Shown: piece after piece, positions 1 through 7,433 of the stretch
Position numbering within the stretch: the stretch's first letter is position 1
How the letters are laid out: the number at the start of each line of letters is the position of its first letter
Assembly (NCBI GenBank): GCA_020025825.1
Contig: JAHHRL010000009.1
Location: 1-64,000, forward strand
Direction of reading: 5' to 3'
Length of the DNA: 64,000 nucleotides
Origin: Faecalibacterium sp.
GTDB taxonomy: Bacteria > Bacillota > Clostridia > Oscillospirales > Ruminococcaceae
Translations under genes and position numbers: made by a program
Notes under the pieces: generated by a model
Told to the model about the DNA's origin: nothing
Databases searched by the model: none
Seen by the model: the letters and a program-made list of their open reading frames with translations, nothing else

Positions 1-179
1 TGTCCTTCCAGTATGAGGGAGGAGTAACGGGCAGGATGATGCTCTTTCAAAAAGCGCCGGTGCAGCCGACCATATTTGCCAAGCTGATACTCCTCCTGCT
101 CCGGAAGCTCAATATTCGGGATGCGATAATCGCCCTCCCAGCGGTATGTACCGCCCATTTCTTCAAAGATAGATTTCAT
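1..179 (-). CDS. TnpV-like transposon protein, N-terminal part (cut by window edge)
   Basis: Reading the minus strand from the ATG at 179 gives an open frame to the window edge that starts MKSIFEEMGGTYRWEGDY and continues with IPNIELPEQEE and LHRRFLKEHHPARYSSL. This matches the start of TnpV-family proteins (PF14198), small accessory proteins carried on Firmicutes conjugative and mobilisable elements; their biochemical role is not established. An AGGAGG ribosome site lies just upstream of the ATG (186-181). About 59 residues are visible out of a usual 110-130. It points to a mobile element, or its remnant, to the left of the window. The family call is by recognition of the N-terminal pattern. 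Confidence 0.75.
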   Translation of the reverse strand, partial: MKSIFEEMGGTYRWEGDYRIPNIELPEQEEYQLGKYGRLHRRFLKEHHPARYSSLILEG

Positions 180-336
180 AGCGACCTCCTTTGTGTAGTC
201 CTTTTTCAGCCGTCATTCAGGTATTTTGACTCCTATAACTGCTGTTCCATTCACCACAAATGAGCCGCAGTCATATGTATTCGGTGGCAGAAACCACCCT
301 TTACATATTAGCTCTTGGTACTGGCCAAAAATCAAA

Positions 337-2115
337 TCAGATATGAGTATCCCACATACCGCAGAAGCTATCGATGGGGTCAACACCGGTGAAGGCTTCC
401 TTGCCGGTCAACAGCTTATCTACCAAAGCGTCCATAGTCTGGGGCTTGGAGTCGTAAGCGTTGATATAGGTGCGCAGAGTGGGAACATCAGCCAGCATGG
501 TAGGAGCGTTGACGCTGATACCGATGGTGGTAACGTCGTGTACGTACCAGGGAATCTCGCCGCCGCCCTTGGTCATGCCAAAGCTGGGACGACCCATGTT
601 TACGTCAAACAGGGTGATAACCAGGTCCTGCTGAGCCTTAAAGTCGGCCAAAGCAATCTTGCCTGCGTGGTATACATCCATGATATTCAAGGGCTTGCCC
701 TCAGCGGTCAGGCGCTTAGCCTTATCCAGCGGAGTTTCGAAAACAAAAGCGTCAAAGCCCTTTTCGCACAGCTTGTTGCACAGGATTTGTGCAGGAGTGG
801 GACGGCTGGGTGCACCGGCCATAGCCATTTCCATTACACGGTCCATAGAGTTCTGGCTGCCCGTAACATATACAATCATAACTTTCTTGTATTTTTCGGG
901 GGTGATGGGCAGAACACCTTCGTCCTTGTATTTTACCAAGGTGATGGAATCACGAGAAATAGCAGCAGACATATCCTTGTATTCCTGCTTGCCGACAGTT
1001 TCCTTCAGCACTTCGGCAGAGGGAACCAGCTCGTCCAGAGACTTCTTGTTCAGGCCCAGTTTTGCCTTCAGGCCCAGAATACGGGTCAAAGCCTCGGTCA
1101 TGCGGGCCTCGCTGATTTTACCGGTGCGGTAAGCGTTCAGCATAATATTAAAGTCTTCCTCAGGGTCATTGAAGAACAGGTACATATCGCAGCCTGCGTT
1201 GATGGCAGCAACAACCATTTCCTCATGAGGCAGGCGGTTGGTCATGCCAACCATGTGAGAAGCATCGGTAACAACCATGCCGTTAAAGCCCAGCTCATCA
1301 CGCAGCAGGCCGGTCATGATTTCGGGGCACATGGTTGCGGGCATCATCTCGTCATCGGTGATACCGGGCTTTACTGCACGCATATACTCGGGCATCATGA
1401 TGTGACCACCCATGATGCCGTCCAAGCCGCCATCAATCAGGGTCTTGTAAACCTTGCCGTAGGTTTCCATCCAGTGCTCTTTGGTAAAGCTGTTGACGTT
1501 GCAGCTCAGGTGTGCATCACGGAAGTCCTGACCATTGCCGGGGAAGTGCTTAGCAACGCTTGCAAAGCCGGGCACAGCGTGTACGCCGTCCATATATGCC
1601 TTGCTCATAGCAGCAACACGGTCTACGTCGCCGCCGAAAGCGCGCATCACAATTTCGGTGTTCTGCCAGTTGTAGTGAATATCACATACCGGAGCAAAAG
1701 CCATGTTGTTGCCCATGGCAGCAGCTTCTTCGTTGCCCATACGAGCCATTTCGTAAGCGTACTTGGGGTCGTTGGTAGCACCAATCTTAATGCCGTTGCC
1801 GATGTAAGTACCGTCAACGCCGGTGCCATTGCCGCCGCTTTCGGTGTTGCAGGCAACAAACAGGGGAATCTTAGCGTGTTCCTGCAATACCTTTACCTGA
1901 TGCTGAACCTGTGCGCAGGGGATACCATTGTAACGGTAGCCGCCGATATGGAATTTTTCCAGCTGCTTTTGCAGGTCTGCGTCCTCGGCCTTTGCGCCGT
2001 GGTCGAAAAATAATTGGCCGACCTTTTCTTCGTCGGTCATGCTAGCAATTGTCTGCTGAACCCAAGCGATGTCTTCGTCAGACAGATAGTAGGGCTTTGC
2101 TTTCAAATCTACCAT
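337..2115 (-). CDS. Glycoside hydrolase family 3, NagZ-like beta-N-acetylhexosaminidase
   Basis: A 592-residue GH3 enzyme with no signal peptide, so probably cytoplasmic. The (beta/alpha)8 domain holds KHFPG (189-193) followed by RDAH (199-202). The D-x-H pair matches the Asp-His dyad that acts as general acid/base in NagZ-type GH3 enzymes. The likely nucleophile is Asp284 in VVTDASHMVG. Residues beyond about 380 form the C-terminal alpha/beta domain that many Firmicutes GH3 glucosaminidases carry. The likely role is removing N-acetylglucosamine from muropeptides or dietary/host glycans; the exact substrate cannot be read from sequence. AAGGAG precedes the ATG. The gene stands alone, divergent from the EamA transporter. 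Confidence 0.85.
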   Translation of the reverse strand: MVDLKAKPYYLSDEDIAWVQQTIASMTDEEKVGQLFFDHGAKAEDADLQKQLEKFHIGGYRYNGIPCAQVQHQVKVLQEHAKIPLFVACNTESGGNGTGVDGTYIGNGIKIGATNDPKYAYEMARMGNEEAAAMGNNMAFAPVCDIHYNWQNTEIVMRAFGGDVDRVAAMSKAYMDGVHAVPGFASVAKHFPGNGQDFRDAHLSCNVNSFTKEHWMETYGKVYKTLIDGGLDGIMGGHIMMPEYMRAVKPGITDDEMMPATMCPEIMTGLLRDELGFNGMVVTDASHMVGMTNRLPHEEMVVAAINAGCDMYLFFNDPEEDFNIMLNAYRTGKISEARMTEALTRILGLKAKLGLNKKSLDELVPSAEVLKETVGKQEYKDMSAAISRDSITLVKYKDEGVLPITPEKYKKVMIVYVTGSQNSMDRVMEMAMAGAPSRPTPAQILCNKLCEKGFDAFVFETPLDKAKRLTAEGKPLNIMDVYHAGKIALADFKAQQDLVITLFDVNMGRPSFGMTKGGGEIPWYVHDVTTIGISVNAPTMLADVPTLRTYINAYDSKPQTMDALVDKLLTGKEAFTGVDPIDSFCGMWDTHI

Positions 2116-2513
2116 GATGTTGAATCTCCTTTATTGTAATAGGTGATAAATTGCTGATTCTGCCCAAGCATAGCAAACGTAAAATACGATGTTACAACCT
2201 GAACAGTTATTGGCCACAATCCATACGAAGTGAACCAATAAAAGACATATCTTCACACAAGGCATTATATCGTATTTTGTACCATAAATCCAGCAAATGA
2301 GAAAATTCTACAGGAAAAGTACGTGGAAATGCTAAAAGAAAACCTCGTTTTTTATTTGTCGATTGGTAAAATGCACAAAAAGGTGCGGCTGGCCTTTATA
2401 TTTTGCGCTTGATGCGCTGGCTTTCTTTTAAGGTATGTGCTATGCTGTTTTACAGAGGAATATTTTACGGTAAAATAATAAAATTTGCGAAAAAAGTAAA
2501 GTGAGGAAGGACA
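2116..2513. other. Divergent intergenic region
   Basis: This 398-bp AT-rich stretch separates the GH3 gene (minus) from the transporter (plus). A plausible plus-strand promoter is TTTACA (2449-2454), 16 bp, TAAAAT (2471-2476). No coding frame with a ribosome site and no strong terminator hairpin is visible. A minus-strand promoter for the GH3 gene must lie here, but I see no convincing -35/-10 pair for it. Confidence 0.45.
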
Positions 2514-3440
2514 ATGGAAAAGCAAGCCAATGTATTTCAAAAACCGGTGGTTATGATTAGCTTGGCACTGTTATGTACTGCGTTATGGGGCAGTGCAAGT
2601 CCGGCGATTAAGGTTAGCTACGAGCTGTTTCGCATTGATGCAGGAGATTTTTTTAGCAAGTGTTTGATTGCGGGAGTACGCTTTTTTATTGCAGGCGTAG
2701 TTGTGATTTTATTTGAAATGGCTTGCAATAAAAAGGTAATGATGCCGCCATTGCGGGAAATGCCGGGGCTATTGGGGCTTGGGCTGGTGCAAACCTCTTT
2801 ACAGTATATATTGTTCTACACGGGTTTAGCCTATACGACCGGAGCTCGTGGTGCATTGTTTTCTTCTTTAGACGGCTTTTTTATTGTGCTGATTTCGCCC
2901 CTTATCATACAAGGACAAAAGTTGACACCCAGTAAGTTGTTTGGGTGTGTGCTGGGCTTTTTAGGATTGGTTTTAACCAGCGCAGGAACAAACCTGACAC
3001 AGCTGGCAGGCTTTTCTTTATTGGGCGACGGTGCGGTAGCAATGTCTTCGCTGTGTTTTGCGTTAAGCTTCTTCTATGCGAAAAAGCTGATGGAACGTAT
3101 GTCGGCGCAAACAGTGACAGGCTGGCAAATGGTGTTGGGCGCAATTGTACTGATTGTAGTAGGGCTTGCAGGCGGCGGAAAAATGTACATGGGTGGCGGA
3201 GCAAAAGCAATTTTGCTGCTTGCATATCTGTGCCTGCTTTCTTCGGTAGCATATACGCTATGGAGCGTGCTGATGAAGAATAACCCGGTAAATAAGGTTT
3301 CTATTCTAAAATTGTTTACACCTATTTTCGGCGCGTTGATTTCATCTTTTGTATTGCAGGAAACACCTTTTACGTTTACAAACATAATAGCACTGCTGCT
3401 GGTTTGTACGGGTATTTGGCTGATTAACCGGGAAGCGTGA
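2514..3440 (+). CDS. DMT-superfamily (EamA) transporter
   Basis: A 308-residue, strongly hydrophobic protein with about ten predicted membrane helices arranged as two EamA repeats, the fold of the drug/metabolite transporter superfamily. The first helix carries the typical LWGSASPAIKVSYE pattern. In the first repeat, TTGARGALFSSLDGFFIVLISPL is the usual helix 3-4 segment (positions about 104-127). Family members export amino acids, metabolites or drugs; the substrate here cannot be assigned. GAGGAAGG precedes the start. It is a single-gene unit ended by a good terminator. Confidence 0.85.
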   Translation: MEKQANVFQKPVVMISLALLCTALWGSASPAIKVSYELFRIDAGDFFSKCLIAGVRFFIAGVVVILFEMACNKKVMMPPLREMPGLLGLGLVQTSLQYILFYTGLAYTTGARGALFSSLDGFFIVLISPLIIQGQKLTPSKLFGCVLGFLGLVLTSAGTNLTQLAGFSLLGDGAVAMSSLCFALSFFYAKKLMERMSAQTVTGWQMVLGAIVLIVVGLAGGGKMYMGGGAKAILLLAYLCLLSSVAYTLWSVLMKNNPVNKVSILKLFTPIFGALISSFVLQETPFTFTNIIALLLVCTGIWLINREA

Positions 3441-3476
3441 AGCACTTATAATCCGTGCAGAAAGATAGAATTGCAT

Positions 3477-3520
3477 AAAAGGCCGGATATGGAAAGAAAA
3501 AGCATACCCGGCCTTTTATT
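3477..3520 (+). terminator. Rho-independent terminator after EamA gene
   Basis: AAAAGGCCGG (3477-3486) pairs with CCGGCCTTTT (3508-3517) around a 21-nt loop, and the T-rich tail follows directly. Confidence 0.75.
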
Positions 3521-3617
3521 TTCATACGATTAAAACGAAAAAATTTGTAGGTGCGTATATTCAACGATAACGGAGAGTATGTGATAAAAGAGCATCAAAA
3601 AAATATTGAAAAGATGC

Positions 3618-3646
3618 TTGACAAATCGCAGAGAGTGCGATAATAT
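3618..3646 (+). promoter_or_regulatory. Sigma-A promoter of feoA
   Basis: TTGACA (3618-3623), a 17-bp spacer and TAATAT (3641-3646) make a near-consensus promoter. Transcription would start near 3653, at the edge of the first operator-like palindrome. That placement suits repression by steric block. Confidence 0.8.
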
Positions 3647-3653
3647 AAGTAAG

Positions 3654-3671
3654 GGTTAGCTAGAGCTAACC
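3654..3671. promoter_or_regulatory. DtxR-family operator-like palindrome (site 1)
   Basis: GGTTAGCTAGAGCTAACC has perfect 8-bp arms around a 2-bp centre. It resembles the DtxR/IdeR box (TTAGGTTAGCCTAACCTAA) and sits on the predicted feoA transcription start. Related copies lie at 3689, 4084 and 6393, and a DtxR-family gene follows at 7001. Binding is inferred. Confidence 0.7.
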
Positions 3672-3688
3672 TTTTTAAAGCCCCTGAT

Positions 3689-3704
3689 GTTAGCGTGAAC
3701 TAAC
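3689..3704. promoter_or_regulatory. DtxR-family operator-like palindrome (site 2)
   Basis: GTTAGCGTGAACTAAC repeats the GTTAG/CTAAC arms with a 6-bp centre. Its centre is 34 bp (about three helical turns) downstream of site 1, so two bound dimers could sit on the same face of the DNA. Confidence 0.65.
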
Positions 3705-3759
3705 TATCGTGAGTAACAGGTGTTTGCTCAACATTATATAACTGGAATCGGGTGAGATT

Positions 3760-3978
3760 ATGAACTTGACAAATGCAGTAGAAGGCAAGGAGTATATCGT
3801 TCAGGATATCGATACAGATGACGAAGAACTAAATGCTTTTTTGTTCTCGCTGGGCTGTTACAGTGGTGAGCCGATTACGGTTGTTTCTCATTGGAATGGC
3901 AGTTGTGTGGTTTCGATTAAAGATGGCCGATACAACATCGACAATCATCTGGCAGAAACGATTTTGATTTCTGAATAA
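3760..3978 (+). CDS. feoA: FeoA-domain ferrous iron transport protein
   Basis: A 72-residue FeoA/SH3-like protein, close to the family's usual 75-80. It has the typical run EGKEYIVQDIDTDDEELNAFLFSLG, then EPITVVS and a late VSIKDGRYNIDNHLAETIL. FeoA works with FeoB in uptake of Fe2+ across the inner membrane. It is the first gene of the iron block, behind a strong promoter overlapped by a palindromic operator-like site, so repression in iron-replete cells is expected. A terminator-like hairpin and a third operator-like site separate it from feoB, so the two genes may not be expressed in equal amounts. Confidence 0.9.
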   Translation: MNLTNAVEGKEYIVQDIDTDDEELNAFLFSLGCYSGEPITVVSHWNGSCVVSIKDGRYNIDNHLAETILISE

Positions 3979-3985
3979 AGTTTAG

Positions 3986-4018
3986 GTCCAACCTGCCTCT
4001 ACAAGCTGCAGGTTGGAC
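3986..4018 (+). other. Strong hairpin downstream of feoA, no U-tract
   Basis: GTCCAACCTGC (3986-3996) pairs perfectly with GCAGGTTGGAC (4008-4018) around an 11-nt loop. No T-run follows, so it is more likely an mRNA-stability or processing structure than a terminator. Confidence 0.5.
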
Positions 4019-4050
4019 AAGTTCAGAAAAGCCTATATGCTACGTTATAT

Positions 4051-4076
4051 TAGGCGGGCAGCCGCCTATTATTTTT
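4051..4076 (+). terminator. Terminator or attenuator between feoA and feoB
   Basis: TAGGCGG (4051-4057) pairs with CCGCCTA (4062-4068) around a 4-nt loop, followed by TTATTTTT. It would end or reduce the feoA transcript ahead of feoB. Confidence 0.65.
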
Positions 4077-4083
4077 GCTCTAT

Positions 4084-4101
4084 GGTTAGCTATAACTAAC
4101 C
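4084..4101. promoter_or_regulatory. DtxR-family operator-like palindrome (site 3), upstream of feoB
   Basis: GGTTAGCTATAACTAACC is flanked by AT on both sides, so the symmetric arms ATGGTTAG/CTAACCAT extend over 4082-4103. It suggests feoB has separate metal-dependent control. I see no strong -35/-10 pair nearby. Confidence 0.65.
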
Positions 4102-4154
4102 ATGGGGTGGTGGAAGTAAAAAAGAAACAGCTACAGTATTAGGAGGAGTGCATT

Positions 4155-6152
4155 ATGAGAATTGCGTTGGCGGGCAATCCCAATAGTGGTAAAACGACAA
4201 TGTATAATGCCCTGACAGGCCGCAACGAACGTGTCGGCAACTGGGCAGGTGTTACAGTTGAAAAGAAAGAGCATGCTATTAAAAAGAACTTTTATGATGG
4301 CAGCCAGGAATTGATTGCGGTCGATTTGCCGGGTGCTTATTCCATGTCACCTTTTACTTCGGAAGAAAGCATTACAAGCTCTTATGTTAAAAATGAAAAT
4401 CCTGATGCAATTATCAACATCGTGGATGCAACAAACCTGAGCCGCAGCTTGTTCTTTACAACACAGCTGCTGGAACTGGGCATTCCCGTTGTAGTTGCCT
4501 TGAACAAAACCGATATCAACGAAAAGAAGGAAACCAAAATCAATACTGAGCTGCTCTCTCAGAAATTGGGTTGTCCTGTTATCGAGACCATTTCTACCTC
4601 GGCTACCGGTCTGGAAAAGGTAGTGCAGGCTGCGGCTGCACAGTACGGCAAGGACCAGAAAGCACCTTACGTGCAGGGCGATATTGACCTGAGCAGCAAG
4701 CAGGCTGTTGTAGAGGCAGATAAAAAGCGTTTTGATTTTGTAAATGGCATCGTTGCTAAGGTAGAAAGCCGTAAGGTTTTGACCAAGGAGAAAAACAAGC
4801 AGGACAAAATCGACGCAATTCTGACAAACCGCTGGCTGGGCATTCCCATTTTCGCAGTGGTAATGTTCTTTGTGTTTGACATTTCTCAGTCTACAGTTGG
4901 CCCTTGGCTGGCAGATACACTGGTTGGCTGGATTGAAACATTCCAGGCATGGGTAGGCGAGATGGTATCCGGTGCTTCTCCGTTGCTGCAGGCAATTCTG
5001 GTTGATGGCATCATCGGCGGCGTAGGTGCTGTTGTTGGCTTCCTGCCGCTGGTTATGGTAATGTACTTCCTGATTGCTTTGCTGGAAGACTGCGGCTACA
5101 TGGCTCGTGTTTCTGTTGTGCTGGACCCCATCTTCAAGAAGGTTGGCCTGTCCGGTAAGTCCGTTATCCCCTTTGTTATCGGCACCGGCTGTGCAATCCC
5201 CGGCATTATGGCATGCCGCACCATCCGTAACGAGCGTGAGCGCCGTGCAACTGCTATGCTGACTCCGTTTATGCCCTGTGGTGCTAAGCTTCCTGTTATT
5301 GCATTGTTTGCAGGCGTGTTCTTCTCCGAGGCTTCTTGGGTTGGCACTTTGATGTACTTCGTTGGTATTGTGCTGATTTTCTTTGGTGCTTTGCTGGTAA
5401 ACAAGATTTCCGGTTATAAGAACCGTAAGTCCTTCTTCATCATGGAGCTGCCTGAGTATAAGGTTCCCTCTTTGAAGCGTGCATTCATTTCCATGTGTGG
5501 TCGTGGTTGGGCTTACATTGTTAAGGCTGGTACCATCATCCTGCTGTGCAACACCGCAGTTCAGCTGATGCAGAGCTTTACTTGGAGCTTCCAGCTGGTA
5601 GAAGAAGGCATGGAGAATACTTCTATCCTGGCTTCTATCGCTTCTCCCTTTGCTGTATTGCTGGTTCCTCTGGGCTTTGGCGTATGGCAGATGGCTGCAG
5701 CCTCCATTACTGGTTTTATCGCAAAGGAAAACGTTGTTGCTACTCTGGCAGTTTGCTACGGCATTACGAACTTCATCGATGTTGACGAGAACGCACTGGT
5801 TGGCGGTGCAACCGAAGTTGCTGCAATCTTTGGCCTGACCAAGGCTGCTGCACTGGCTTGCCTGATGTTTAACCTGTTTACACCTCCTTGCTTTGCAGCA
5901 ATTGGTGCTATGCACTCCGAAATCAAGAACGGCAAGTGGCTGTTTGGCGGCATCATGCTGCAGTTGGGTACCGGTTATGTAGTTGCTTATCTGGTTTACC
6001 AGATTGGTACATTGATTACCGAGGGTACAGTTGGCAGCGGCTTCCTGCCTGGCTTAATCGCTGTGGCTGCCATCATCGGCATTGTTGCTTACCTGTGCGT
6101 GAATGCAGATAAGAAAGTCGAAAAAGAGTATGCGTTAGGTGGTAAGAAATAA
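4155..6152 (+). CDS. feoB: Ferrous iron transporter B
   Basis: A 665-residue FeoB. The N-terminal G domain has G1 GNPNSGKT (7-14), the G2 region NWAGVTVEKK (29-38), G3 DLPG (57-60) and G4 NKTD (117-120). The membrane domain from about residue 225 has the two gate motifs, including GCAIPGIMACRTI and MPCGAKLPVIALFAG. It moves Fe2+ into the cytoplasm in a GTP-dependent way. AGGAGGAG sits ahead of the ATG. The next gene, a small Cys-rich membrane protein, starts 3 nt after the stop, so the two are cotranscribed. A separate operator-like palindrome lies 54 bp upstream of the start. Confidence 0.97.
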   Translation: MRIALAGNPNSGKTTMYNALTGRNERVGNWAGVTVEKKEHAIKKNFYDGSQELIAVDLPGAYSMSPFTSEESITSSYVKNENPDAIINIVDATNLSRSLFFTTQLLELGIPVVVALNKTDINEKKETKINTELLSQKLGCPVIETISTSATGLEKVVQAAAAQYGKDQKAPYVQGDIDLSSKQAVVEADKKRFDFVNGIVAKVESRKVLTKEKNKQDKIDAILTNRWLGIPIFAVVMFFVFDISQSTVGPWLADTLVGWIETFQAWVGEMVSGASPLLQAILVDGIIGGVGAVVGFLPLVMVMYFLIALLEDCGYMARVSVVLDPIFKKVGLSGKSVIPFVIGTGCAIPGIMACRTIRNERERRATAMLTPFMPCGAKLPVIALFAGVFFSEASWVGTLMYFVGIVLIFFGALLVNKISGYKNRKSFFIMELPEYKVPSLKRAFISMCGRGWAYIVKAGTIILLCNTAVQLMQSFTWSFQLVEEGMENTSILASIASPFAVLLVPLGFGVWQMAAASITGFIAKENVVATLAVCYGITNFIDVDENALVGGATEVAAIFGLTKAAALACLMFNLFTPPCFAAIGAMHSEIKNGKWLFGGIMLQLGTGYVVAYLVYQIGTLITEGTVGSGFLPGLIAVAAIIGIVAYLCVNADKKVEKEYALGGKK

Positions 6153-6154
6153 CC

Positions 6155-6343
6155 ATGCTGGAAAACATCATTATTGTCCTTATATTGGTTGTCATTTTGG
6201 GCGGCGCAGCCTGGTATGTGTACAAATCCAAAAAGAGTGGTAAAAAGTGCATTGGCTGCCCGGACGGGTGCTCGTCGAAATCCGGCGGGTGCAGTTGCTG
6301 CTCAAATTGCGAACAAGACGATATGGACCAGTCGAATCAGTAA
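6155..6343 (+). CDS. FeoB-associated Cys-rich membrane protein
   Basis: A 62-residue protein with one N-terminal membrane helix (about residues 4-24), a basic KSKKSGKK stretch, and a tail with seven cysteines in CIGCPDGC and CSCCSNC. This is the architecture of the FeoB-associated Cys-rich family (PF12669), found beside feoB in many Firmicutes. It may take the place of FeoC or pass iron on, but its role is not proven. It is directly downstream of and coupled to feoB. Confidence 0.88.
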   Translation: MLENIIIVLILVVILGGAAWYVYKSKKSGKKCIGCPDGCSSKSGGCSCCSNCEQDDMDQSNQ

Positions 6344-6348
6344 ACTGT

Positions 6349-6378
6349 TTGGGAGGTGCAAGTGGTTGCACCTCCCAA
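6349..6378 (+). terminator. Hairpin after the feoB pair, weak terminator
   Basis: TTGGGAGGTGCA (6349-6360) and TGCACCTCCCAA (6367-6378) form a perfect 12-bp stem with a 6-nt loop. Only TCTTAAAA follows, so termination may be partial. Confidence 0.5.
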
Positions 6379-6392
6379 TCTTAAAATCCGTA

Positions 6393-6408
6393 ATTAGCCT
6401 GAACTAAC
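6393..6408. promoter_or_regulatory. DtxR-family operator-like palindrome (site 4)
   Basis: ATTAGCCTGAACTAAC matches site 2 at all but two positions and ends 18 bp before the DUF3793 start, close to its ribosome site. It would place the DUF3793-regulator pair under the same control as feoAB. Confidence 0.6.
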
Positions 6409-6426
6409 TTTTAGGAGGGTCGCAGT

Positions 6427-6978
6427 ATGTCTGAGGAATTGATTATTCGGCATTGTTCACCAACGTTAGCAGGGATGAAAACAGGAAGCCTTTTTTCCTG
6501 TGCTTGTACCGAAAAACAAGAACTGGTGAAAGAAATTCGCAGCTTGAATAAACGATTAGTCCCCAAAGGACTGCGGGTTCTGCCTTTACGTGTTTGGAAT
6601 AACCGTGCACTGATTTATGTGTATCGCCCCAGTGGATTGCAAAAAGATTTGGATGGAGAGCAGGCACGAAAACTGTTAGAACAGTATGGTTATCAGCCTG
6701 AACGAGCAGATGCTTGTATTATCCACTTGATTGACCGCTTGCAGTCCGCTGAGGAGTTTCCGCACGAAGTTGGTTTGTTTTTGGGATACCCGCCGGAAGA
6801 TGTGTGTGAATTTATCCGCAATAAGGCGGGCAATCATAAATGTGTAGGCTGCTGGAAAGTATACGGTGACGAAGCGGCAGCACAAAAAACATTTGCTAAG
6901 TATAAAAAATGTACCGATGTTTACTGCTCTCAGTGGAAAAACGGAAAAAGCATTGAGCGCTTGACGGTAGCCGGGTGA
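6427..6978 (+). CDS. DUF3793 family protein
   Basis: A 183-residue soluble protein recognised as DUF3793 from its start (IIRHCSPTLAGMKTGSLFSC), the central HEVGLFLGYPPEDVCEFI and the CVGCWKVYGDE segment. The family is frequent in Clostridia, often near iron-uptake or flavodoxin genes; its function is unknown. Conserved cysteines and the link to feo genes suggest a role in iron or redox balance, which is inference only. AGGAGG precedes the ATG and a DtxR-like palindrome lies immediately upstream. The regulator gene follows after 22 nt. Confidence 0.85.
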   Translation: MSEELIIRHCSPTLAGMKTGSLFSCACTEKQELVKEIRSLNKRLVPKGLRVLPLRVWNNRALIYVYRPSGLQKDLDGEQARKLLEQYGYQPERADACIIHLIDRLQSAEEFPHEVGLFLGYPPEDVCEFIRNKAGNHKCVGCWKVYGDEAAAQKTFAKYKKCTDVYCSQWKNGKSIERLTVAG

Positions 6979-7000
6979 AAAAGCTAAAGGAGATGCAGCC

Positions 7001-7357
7001 ATGAAGAAGCGCAGATCTACGGAGGATTACTTGAAAACAATCTATATCCTGTCGCAGACAAAAGAGGTGCATGCGTGTCAGGTTGCGGAGCAATTGGGCT
7101 TGTCCCGCCCAACAGTGAGTGTGGCGCTGAAACGCCTAACAGAGGAAGGCTACCTCAACGTAGATGAAAGTAATGTTATTTGCTTGACTGAGCGAGGGGT
7201 ACAGGATGCCTGTCGCATCTGTGAACGGTATCAAATACTAAAATCGTTTTTGATGCAGTTAGGGGTAGAGGAAGCTGTTGCAGTGGAAGACGCCTGCAAA
7301 ATGGAACATGATATTGGAAACGAAAGTTATCAGGCGTTAAAGGAATTTGTGACGTAA
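7001..7357 (+). CDS. DtxR-family metal-dependent transcriptional regulator
   Basis: A 118-residue protein with a winged helix-turn-helix (about residues 24-66, AEQLGLSRPTVSVALKRL) and a short dimerisation domain. It lacks the SH3-like third domain of DtxR, so it is MntR-sized. Primary-site candidates are Asp9 (as in MntR), Cys99 (as Cys102 of DtxR), Glu102 and His103. Positions equivalent to the DtxR ancillary-site ligands His79, Glu83 and His98 appear to be Tyr77, Lys81 and Val95. It is probably the repressor acting on the four palindromes at 3654-6408. AAGGAG precedes the ATG. Confidence 0.88.
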   Translation: MKKRRSTEDYLKTIYILSQTKEVHACQVAEQLGLSRPTVSVALKRLTEEGYLNVDESNVICLTERGVQDACRICERYQILKSFLMQLGVEEAVAVEDACKMEHDIGNESYQALKEFVT

Positions 7358-7433
7358 AAGGATGCGGAATAAGGCAGGTATGGTGGCACTAAGCCATCTG
7401 TAAGCAATTTAATTTTTGGGAGTTCTATCGGTT

